A stretch of 10,360 bases of DNA from Bifidobacteriaceae bacterium (GTDB taxonomy: Bacteria; Actinomycetota; Actinomycetes; Actinomycetales; WQXJ01). Numbering within the stretch: position 1 is the first letter of the stretch; every line of letters begins with the position of its first letter. Positions 5,527 through 10,360 of this stretch are shown here, one piece after another. The position numbers and the translations under genes are program-made. The DNA is taken from positions 1 to 10,360 of the forward strand of contig JAISTN010000400.1 of assembly GCA_031272565.1 (NCBI GenBank). Reading direction: 5' to 3'. The notes beneath the pieces are model-generated. The model saw only the letters and a list, made by a program, of their open reading frames with translations. It was not told the origin of the DNA and did not search any database.

Positions 5527-7557
5527 CTAGTTCTGCCGTTCGGCATTGAGTGTGGACAGGGTGGTGATCCCGTCCGGCCACGTGATGGTCAAGTCGGTTG
5601 CAGCGTGGGTGACGGCGGCCGGCTGGCCGGCCGCCTGCGGGTCACCGGTCAGGGTGACCAGGCACCAGGTCCAGGCGCCCAGTGCCGGCAGTGGGTAGTC
5701 CAGCCAGGGCACCAGGGCGGGGCTGCCCAGCGGGCTGGCTTCCGGCCATTGCCCGATGCCGCTCGCGGGGCCTTCCGGGCTGACACCGGCGATGGCGCTG
5801 GTTAGGTTGGGTTCTTGGTTGGCCGGCCGGCCGGTGGCGCCGGGGGCCGGGGCGCCGGCTGTGACGGCGGCCCAGCCGGGCTGGGTGGTGTGGGTGGTTT
5901 GAGCGGCCGGACCCGTGAGCGGCCAGCCGCCCAGGCGCAGCCTCAGGCCGGCGGCGGGAACGTCAAGCCGGTCCAGGCGGACACCCCGCACCTCCCAGGG
6001 GCCACGCAGCACCGACACCATGGTCAACTGCCCGGCCACCTGCGCTTGGCCTTCGAAGCCGGAGCCGTGCCGGAACTGCCGGGCGGCCGGGTCCAGCCAG
6101 TGCACTTGGGCGGCCGAGGCGGCCACAGCGGGGGCGCCGGCCGGCGCCGCCAACTGCACCAGGGTGAAGCCGGCCCGGTGGGTGGCGCGGCCGGCCGGGT
6201 CAACCAGGGTGGCGGATTGGGCCTGGGGCGTGATCCAGGCGGACTCGTCGAGTAGCGGGCAGGTGGCGGTCGAATAGCCCAGGTTGGCGTACAGGGGCGA
6301 ATCCGCCACCAGGTCGCCCTGGCGGGTGTGGTCGGTCCCGTGGTTGGCCAGCCTGATCACGCCATCGGCCCGGGTGCCACTCAGGATCCAACCGGGGGCG
6401 GCGATGGCGCGGGTGAAGTCACCGCGTTCCACCGGTAGGTCCTGTTCGGTGGCGGTCCACACCGGATGGCTGGCCGGCAGGGCCAGGCCCAGCAGGCCTT
6501 TGGTGGCCCAGTAGGGCGAACCGGGGCCGGAATAGGACTGGGCCAGCGGGCGCCACTCGTTGAACCAACCCATGGTCAGCAGGCCGGCGGCGTTGGGCAC
6601 GCCGTGGTTCGCAAAGTGGCTGACGATGCCGCTGGCGGCCCGCCGCAGCAGGCCCGGCTGGACGGAGGGCACCTCCGCCAGCGCACCCACCCAGAAGGGC
6701 GCGGCGGCGGCGAAGCGGTAAATCAGGCTGCGGCCCTGGATCAACGGCGAGCCGTTGGCCCCCACCAGGTGAACCGCGTCTTGCAGGTAGCGGTCCAGCA
6801 GGGCGGTGTCCCGCTCACGGCGCTGCGGCGTGGCCAAGTCTTGGGCGCCCCGCATCCGCTGCCACAGCGTGGGATACAGGTGCAGGGCCCAGCCCACGTA
6901 GTGGTCATAGTCGCGCCCGGCGCCATCGGCCAACCAGCCGTCTTGCCGGATGAAGCTGTCATGCAGGGCCAGGTCGGCCTCGATGTCCTCTGGCGACCAG
7001 GGGCCGCCCACCGACCGCAGAAATGTCTCAACCACGATGCGGAACCAGAGCCAGTTGTTGCGCGGGTAGGTGGTGTCCCCCACCACGGGTGACAGGTAGC
7101 CGATCAGGCGGTCCTGGGTGGCGGCGTCAAGCCGGTTCCAGATCTGGTCTCGGGTCAGGTCCAGGATGAGCGCCAGCGAGGCGGCTTCCACCTTGGCCTG
7201 GTCGTGTTCGGTCAGGCGGACCCAACGGTAGGGGGACTTGGGATCGGTGCCTTCCACCAGGCCCTGGGCGTACCACTCGGCCAGGTTCAACGGGTCGGTG
7301 GTGGCGCCTGCCAAGCGGAAGCCCGCCAGCAGGAAGGTGCGGGCAAAGCCCTCCAAGCCATCGACATCGTGCCCGTAGCCGCCTTCGGCTCCGGGTGGGG
7401 TGATGCGACCGTGCCCGGGCGAGGCGCAGGGGCGCACGGCCGTCAGCAGGCGGTCCGCCAAGGTCTCCCAATGGCGCCGTGACCAACCGGTCCGAGGTGA
7501 TGTGTCCCAGTCCGGTGCCGGCAGCGCCTGGGGCCAGTCGCTCTTGCCGTGCTCCAC
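5527..7557 (-). CDS. DUF2264 domain protein, function unknown; candidate uronide-processing enzyme
   Basis: A 676-residue protein without signal peptide or membrane segments, so probably cytoplasmic. The N-terminal part (about 25-380) matches my recollection of the DUF2264 family: a helical domain with GLEGFARTF (67-75), GTDPKSPYRW (103-112), KVEAASLALIL (122-132), NNWLWFRIVVETFL (167-180), DGWLADGAGRDYDHYVGWALHLYP (206-229), GRSLIYRFA (275-283) and YSGPGSPYWATKGLLGLAL (342-360). The remaining 290 residues are Gly/Ala/Pro-rich and look beta-rich, giving the helical-barrel plus beta-sandwich layout also seen in heparinase II/III lyases. No activity is established for the family as far as I know. 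As first gene of the operon, divergent from a heparinase-like gene, it is a good candidate for a lyase or hydrolase acting on imported uronate oligosaccharides; that is inference. It starts at GTG 7557, with GGGAAGG six bases upstream; the binding-protein gene follows 13 bases after its stop. Confidence 0.85.
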   Translation of the reverse strand: MEHGKSDWPQALPAPDWDTSPRTGWSRRHWETLADRLLTAVRPCASPGHGRITPPGAEGGYGHDVDGLEGFARTFLLAGFRLAGATTDPLNLAEWYAQGLVEGTDPKSPYRWVRLTEHDQAKVEAASLALILDLTRDQIWNRLDAATQDRLIGYLSPVVGDTTYPRNNWLWFRIVVETFLRSVGGPWSPEDIEADLALHDSFIRQDGWLADGAGRDYDHYVGWALHLYPTLWQRMRGAQDLATPQRRERDTALLDRYLQDAVHLVGANGSPLIQGRSLIYRFAAAAPFWVGALAEVPSVQPGLLRRAASGIVSHFANHGVPNAAGLLTMGWFNEWRPLAQSYSGPGSPYWATKGLLGLALPASHPVWTATEQDLPVERGDFTRAIAAPGWILSGTRADGVIRLANHGTDHTRQGDLVADSPLYANLGYSTATCPLLDESAWITPQAQSATLVDPAGRATHRAGFTLVQLAAPAGAPAVAASAAQVHWLDPAARQFRHGSGFEGQAQVAGQLTMVSVLRGPWEVRGVRLDRLDVPAAGLRLRLGGWPLTGPAAQTTHTTQPGWAAVTAGAPAPGATGRPANQEPNLTSAIAGVSPEGPASGIGQWPEASPLGSPALVPWLDYPLPALGAWTWCLVTLTGDPQAAGQPAAVTHAATDLTITWPDGITTLSTLNAERQN

Positions 7558-7563
7558 TTCGAG

Positions 7564-7570
7564 CCTTCCC
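7564..7570 (-). promoter_or_regulatory. Ribosome binding site for the GTG-started DUF2264 gene
   Basis: Minus-strand GGGAAGG, 6 bases before GTG 7557. It supports the GTG start; no in-frame ATG with a better site is seen. Confidence 0.6.
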
Positions 7571-7614
7571 TGCTTGGTACGTCGGTGAGCGGTTCGCGCT
7601 CACAAAAGAACTAA

Positions 7615-7620
7615 ATCATA
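7615..7620 (-). promoter_or_regulatory. Candidate -10 element of the minus-strand operon
   Basis: Minus-strand TATGAT lies in an AT-rich island within the 145-base divergent gap (7558-7702), giving a predicted leader of about 50 bases before GTG 7557. No good -35 hexamer sits at the usual spacing; TTGCAA is present but only 12 bases upstream. A TTTGCAAA palindrome (7632-7639) and the motif GTGCGAAAATGT (7620-7631) directly upstream could be regulator sites. Confidence 0.5.
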
Positions 7621-7631
7621 CATTTTCGCAC
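7620..7631 (-). promoter_or_regulatory. Candidate operator motif, copy 1 (operon promoter)
   Basis: GTGCGAAAATGT on the minus strand touches the -10 TATGAT. It matches GCGCAAAAATGT at 9668-9679, just upstream of the regulator's own -10, at 10 of 12 positions. Binding here would block polymerase. The similarity is seen; the operator role is inferred, and A-runs in AT-rich promoters can match by chance. Confidence 0.3.
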
Positions 7632-7690
7632 TTTGCAAATCATGTGGCTGTCTGGTTGCGACTGTTACCGAATCGTTATGTTTGGTCCTG

Positions 7691-7696
7691 TACGCT
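7691..7696 (+). promoter_or_regulatory. Candidate -10 element for a leaderless transcript of the heparinase-like gene
   Basis: TACGCT fits the actinobacterial TANNNT -10 pattern and ends exactly six bases before ATG 7703. That is the spacing at which transcription would begin on the A of the start codon. No Shine-Dalgarno sequence precedes this ATG, consistent with a leaderless message. No convincing -35 is visible. Confidence 0.5.
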
Positions 7697-7702
7697 GGCC
7701 GC

Positions 7703-9631
7703 ATGGCCGCCCGCCGCACCGCAGCGTTCTCCGGGCCCTTGGCCAACCTGTGGCCGGACCTGACCGCCACCCTGTCCGCCCACCTGCTGCCGCCCGCCCA
7801 GGCCCTGCCCCCCGTCACACCCGCCGCCTGGGTGGCGGATCCCGCATTGCAGGCCCTCCTGGACCGCGCGGCGGCCGATCTGCTCCGGCCGTGGCCACCC
7901 ACCGCCGCCCACGCCTGGGCCCGCTTCCGGCGGGACGGCAACCGGACCGAATACGAAGCCACCTGCTTTGCCCGCACCGCCCGCCTGACCCGGGCCGTGG
8001 TGGCGGCGGCCTGGCAGCCCACGCCGGAGCGCCTGGACGAGGTGGCCGATGGCGCCATCTTGCTGACCGAACAGTCCTCCTGGTGCTGGCCCGCCCACGA
8101 CGACGCCTGGCACACCAGCGGCGCCGTCTTGCCCGATGTCGACCGGCCCTTCCTGGACCTTGGAGCCGGCGAAGTGGCCGCCCAACTGGCCTGGCTATGG
8201 CACGCCCTGGGCCAGCCGTTGGAGGACCGCTTCCCAGGCTTGGGGCAGCGGTTGCGGCACGAGGTGGACCACCGGGTGCTGACGCCGTTCTTGACCCGGC
8301 GCGACTGGCACTGGCTGGGCCTGAGTGGCCAGGTTCACAACTGGAGCCCCTGGATTCACGGCCATGTCCTGGCCGCCGCCCTGCGCCTGGAGACCGAGCC
8401 GGCGCGGCGGGCCCAGTTGGTGGAGCTTTGCGTGGAGGGCCTGGACCGCTACCTGGCCGCTTTGCCGCCCGATGGTTCGGTCGATGAGGGCTACGCCTAC
8501 TGGTGGCAGGGCGCCGGCCGGTTGCTGGAAGCCCTGGACCTGCTGCGGTACGCCACCGGCGGGCACCTGGACGCCTTCGCCTTGCCAGCCGTGCGGGCCA
8601 CCGTCGCCTTCCCGCACACCATGGCCCTGGGCATGGCCGGCTGGTACGTCAACTTCGCCGACTGCTCGGCCCGGCCAGGCGGCGAACAGCCCTGGCCCAG
8701 CCTGTACCGGTTGGCGCGGTTGGTGGGCAATGACGCCGCCGCGGCCCACGCGCTGGCCGGGCGGGCACCGGCGGATCTGGCCCCCGGGGGTGCGGTCCCC
8801 ACAACGACCCAGCCGGCCGATGGCCTGGGGCGGCTACTGCTGGCCCTGTCGGACCTGGATTGGCGCGCGGCGCCGCCCACCCAGCCGCCGCTGCCCCTGC
8901 AGGCTTACCTGCCGGGCCACCAACTGTTCGTGGCCCGGCAGCGGGCCGGTTCGGCGGCCGGCCTAGCGGTGGCAGCCAAGGGCGGGCACAACGGCGAGAA
9001 CCACAATCACTGCGACGTGGGGCAGGTCATCGTGGCCCTGGACGGCGTGCCGGTGGTGGCCGATGCCGGCCGCACCACCTACACCGCCGCCACCTTTGGA
9101 CCGGACCGCTACCAGTGCTGGGCCATGCAATCGGCCTGGCACAACGTACCCCTGGTGGGCGGGTACGGTCAGGGCGTGGGGCCGCAGTTTGCGGCCGCCG
9201 GGGCCGCTGCCCAGTTGGAGGCCGGTCTAGCCGAGTTCTCACTCGACCTGGCCGGCGCCTACGGCGCCGGCCTGTCCTACTTGCGGCGGGTGATCCGACT
9301 GGAGCGGACCGCCGGCCCGGCCGGCCAGGTGGTGATCACCGATGAGTGGCCGTCAGACGCCCCCCCTGAGGTCGAGTCACGATTTCTACTGGCCGGGTGC
9401 ATCAAAGGCCACGGCCCAGGCTGGCTGGTGGTTGAGTCACTGGCAGGTGCCGGCTTGCGGTTGACGTGGCCTGCCGGGCTGGCTTATCAAGTGGTCGAAC
9501 AGCCGTTGGATGATCCCTGCCTGACCAGCGTTTGGGGCCCGGCGCTGCACCAGCTCCGGCTGCCGGCCGGCCAGGCGGGTACCTGCCGGGTGGTGCTGCA
9601 GGCCGTCTCGGAGACGACATCGGCGGCCTGA
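7703..9631 (+). CDS. Heparinase II/III family polysaccharide lyase-like protein, cytoplasmic
   Basis: A 642-residue protein with no signal peptide. The family layout is visible: a helical alpha/alpha toroid N-terminal half with HNWSPW (212-217) and DGSVDEGYAYWWQGAGR (257-273), then a beta-sandwich half with GGHNGENHNHCDVGQ (427-441) leading to VVADAGRTTY (451-460) and HNVPLV (480-485). In heparinase II and related PL12/15/17/21 enzymes a Tyr in the EGxxY segment and the His of the HNHxD segment act in beta-elimination; Y264 and H434 are the likely equivalents. Such enzymes cut uronate-containing glycans to 4,5-unsaturated ends, the substrates of GH88. Being cytoplasmic, it should act on imported oligosaccharides, perhaps exolytically. 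Exact PL family and substrate are not assignable by eye. ATG 7703 is preferred over an in-frame TTG at 7682 because of the -10 spacing. The gene is divergent from the DUF2264 operon. Confidence 0.87.
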   Translation: MAARRTAAFSGPLANLWPDLTATLSAHLLPPAQALPPVTPAAWVADPALQALLDRAAADLLRPWPPTAAHAWARFRRDGNRTEYEATCFARTARLTRAVVAAAWQPTPERLDEVADGAILLTEQSSWCWPAHDDAWHTSGAVLPDVDRPFLDLGAGEVAAQLAWLWHALGQPLEDRFPGLGQRLRHEVDHRVLTPFLTRRDWHWLGLSGQVHNWSPWIHGHVLAAALRLETEPARRAQLVELCVEGLDRYLAALPPDGSVDEGYAYWWQGAGRLLEALDLLRYATGGHLDAFALPAVRATVAFPHTMALGMAGWYVNFADCSARPGGEQPWPSLYRLARLVGNDAAAAHALAGRAPADLAPGGAVPTTTQPADGLGRLLLALSDLDWRAAPPTQPPLPLQAYLPGHQLFVARQRAGSAAGLAVAAKGGHNGENHNHCDVGQVIVALDGVPVVADAGRTTYTAATFGPDRYQCWAMQSAWHNVPLVGGYGQGVGPQFAAAGAAAQLEAGLAEFSLDLAGAYGAGLSYLRRVIRLERTAGPAGQVVITDEWPSDAPPEVESRFLLAGCIKGHGPGWLVVESLAGAGLRLTWPAGLAYQVVEQPLDDPCLTSVWGPALHQLRLPAGQAGTCRVVLQAVSETTSAA

Positions 9632-9667
9632 GGGCCGTGACACCCCAGGCTGTAAACGAACAAAATC

Positions 9668-9679
9668 GCGCAAAAATGT
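9668..9679 (+). promoter_or_regulatory. Candidate operator motif, copy 2 (regulator promoter)
   Basis: GCGCAAAAATGT resembles the copy at 7620-7631 (10 of 12). It lies between the arms of a 7-base inverted repeat, AAACGAA (9654-9660) and TTCGTTT (9682-9688), centred on about 9671. An inverted repeat just upstream of the -10 would suit autoregulation by the downstream regulator. Inferred, not proven. Confidence 0.35.
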
Positions 9680-9691
9680 CTTTCGTTTTGG

Positions 9692-9697
9692 TACGAT
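9692..9697 (+). promoter_or_regulatory. Candidate -10 element of the regulator gene
   Basis: TACGAT, with a predicted start of transcription near A9705 and a leader of about 25 bases containing the ribosome site. No good -35 is seen. The 98-base gap after the heparinase-like gene together with this element suggests a separate promoter; read-through from upstream remains possible. Confidence 0.45.
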
Positions 9698-9714
9698 TGG
9701 CGGCAGTGCGATAC

Positions 9715-9721
9715 AAGGAGG
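9715..9721 (+). promoter_or_regulatory. Strong ribosome binding site of the regulator
   Basis: AAGGAGG, 8 bases before ATG 9730, the best Shine-Dalgarno in the window. It fixes the regulator start. Confidence 0.85.
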
Positions 9722-9729
9722 ACCGCCCC

Positions 9730-10360
9730 ATGAACTCTGGGCCAAGGCCACTGGCCGAGCCCCGTCGCGAGCACATTCTGAGCGTGCTGCGCGAACAAGG
9801 CAGCGCCCGGGTGGCCGAACTGGCCCTGTCGCTGGACGTCAGCCAGGTGACGATCCGGCGCGACCTGGAGTTGCTGGAAGGCGAAGGCCTGGTGGAACGG
9901 GTGCATGGTGGCGCCCGGCCAGCCGAAACGGCCGAACCCCTGAGCCCTGGGCTGCCCGAGCCGCTCCTGGACGCGACCGCGGCCCTGCCGCACTTGGACG
10001 GGCAGATCGCCATGCTGGTGCCAAGCTTGGATTTCTACTGGCCGGCGGCGGCACGGGCGGCCGAGGCCGAGGCCAAACGCTACGGGTTACGCCTGCTGCT
10101 GCGCGAGGATTCGTACGAATCGGAGGACGAACGGCCGGCCCTGCGGCCCCTGTTCGAATCCGCCGACGTGCTGGGCGTGATGGCAGCCCCCAACGTGGAC
10201 GGGGCCAACGCCGCGGCGGTGCTCGGCTGGGCTACCACCCAAGGTAAGCCCTTCGTGCTGCTGGAACGCCAGGCGGTGGTAGCAGCCACCAATCAGCCAG
10301 TCGAATCGGTCGCCTCCGATCACGCCCTGGGGGCCGAGATGGCGGTGCGGCATCTGTGGG
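9730..10360 (+). CDS. Transcriptional regulator: DeoR-type helix-turn-helix fused to a LacI/GalR-type sensor domain (partial)
   Basis: The gene is open to the right edge, giving 210 codons. Residues about 9-65 form a DeoR-type winged helix-turn-helix: RREHILSVLREQGSARVAEL, then a segment ending VSQVTIRRDLELLEGEGLV and the ERVHGGA wing that is diagnostic of DeoR/GlpR proteins. Instead of the sugar-phosphate sensor domain usual for DeoR, residues from about 85 (DGQIAMLVPSLDFYWPAAARAAEAEAKRYG onward) look like the periplasmic-binding-protein fold of LacI/GalR regulators. Supporting features are a DVLGVMAAPN segment, KPFVLLER, and VASDHALGAEMAVRHLW, the usual D-x2-G-x4-A-x3-L helix. Such hybrids are known in actinobacteria. 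It probably senses an oligosaccharide or breakdown product and represses this locus, which fits its position and the motifs near two promoters. The C-terminal half of the sensor domain is outside the window. Confidence 0.85.
   Translation, partial: MNSGPRPLAEPRREHILSVLREQGSARVAELALSLDVSQVTIRRDLELLEGEGLVERVHGGARPAETAEPLSPGLPEPLLDATAALPHLDGQIAMLVPSLDFYWPAAARAAEAEAKRYGLRLLLREDSYESEDERPALRPLFESADVLGVMAAPNVDGANAAAVLGWATTQGKPFVLLERQAVVAATNQPVESVASDHALGAEMAVRHLW

Larger units (their letters stand above)
1..7610 (-). other. Predicted operon: DUF2264, binding lipoprotein, two permeases, DUF624, GH88, KduD
   Basis: Seven genes on one strand with junctions, in order of transcription, of 13 bases, 215 bases (two stem-loops), a 4-base overlap, 3 bases, a 4-base overlap and a 4-base overlap. 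No promoter-like element is obvious inside apart from the unexamined possibility in the 215-base gap. The operon continues past the left edge, where KduI, KDG kinase and KDPG aldolase genes would be the expected next members. Confidence 0.75.

Noticed and set aside
5815..5865. Clustered GGCCGG repeats resembling a tandem repeat
   Set aside because: The sequence is irregular and inside the DUF2264 coding frame; it reflects Gly/Ala/Pro codons in a GC-rich genome.
7558..7702. Riboswitch or small RNA in the divergent gap
   Set aside because: The predicted leader is only about 50 bases with no stable fold; the AT-rich island is better explained by promoters and operators.
9250..9272. Perfect 10-bp inverted repeat with a 3-base loop inside the heparinase-like gene
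   Set aside because: It falls in codons for an AGAYGAG stretch. GGC/GCC codons in a high-GC gene create such palindromes readily, and nothing suggests an RNA function.
9624..9637. Short hairpin (CGGCC/GGCCG) over the stop codon of the heparinase-like gene, as a terminator
   Set aside because: Only five base pairs and no T-run follows, so it is too weak to call a terminator.

Overview
The window looks like a high-GC actinobacterial chromosome segment. GC is high throughout, third codon positions are strongly G/C, a lipoprotein solute-binding protein is present, and one start (7703) has the -10/ATG spacing of a leaderless actinobacterial transcript. I cannot name the genus. Nothing suggests phage, insertion sequences, tRNA/rRNA or CRISPR.

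The window holds a carbohydrate-utilisation locus for uronic-acid-containing oligosaccharides. Reading leftward from about 7610 on the minus strand is a tightly packed operon: a DUF2264 protein of unknown function (7557-5527), a lipoprotein sugar-binding protein (5513-4125), two ABC permeases (3909-2953 and 2956-2117), a YesL-like DUF624 membrane protein (2113-1346), a GH88 unsaturated glucuronyl hydrolase (1349-162) and the first 55 codons of a KduD-type dehydrogenase (165-1, running off the window). Three junctions are 4-base start/stop overlaps. The largest gap in the operon, 215 bases after the binding-protein gene, holds two stem-loops. Reading rightward are a heparinase II/III-family lyase without a signal peptide (7703-9631) and a regulator that joins a DeoR-type helix-turn-helix to a LacI/GalR-type sensor domain (9730 to beyond the window end).

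Inferred working model: oligosaccharides made outside the cell are captured by the lipoprotein and imported by the two permeases. No ATPase is encoded here, so one from elsewhere must drive uptake. In the cytoplasm the heparinase-family enzyme (and perhaps the DUF2264 protein) cleaves by beta-elimination, leaving a 4,5-unsaturated uronate at the non-reducing end. GH88 removes that residue, and KduI (not seen) then KduD convert the released keto-uronate to 2-keto-3-deoxygluconate. The GH88 active site can be lined up residue by residue with the Bacillus sp. GL1 enzyme. It seems to lack the sulfate-recognition motif of streptococcal enzymes and no sulfatase is present, so an unsulfated substrate (hyaluronan, unsulfated chondroitin, heparosan or a uronate-containing microbial polysaccharide) is the better guess. 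The exact polymer cannot be read from sequence.

The parts most worth following up are the DUF2264 protein as a candidate new enzyme of uronide breakdown, the chimeric regulator with a motif shared by two promoter regions, and the stem-loop pair after the binding-protein gene.
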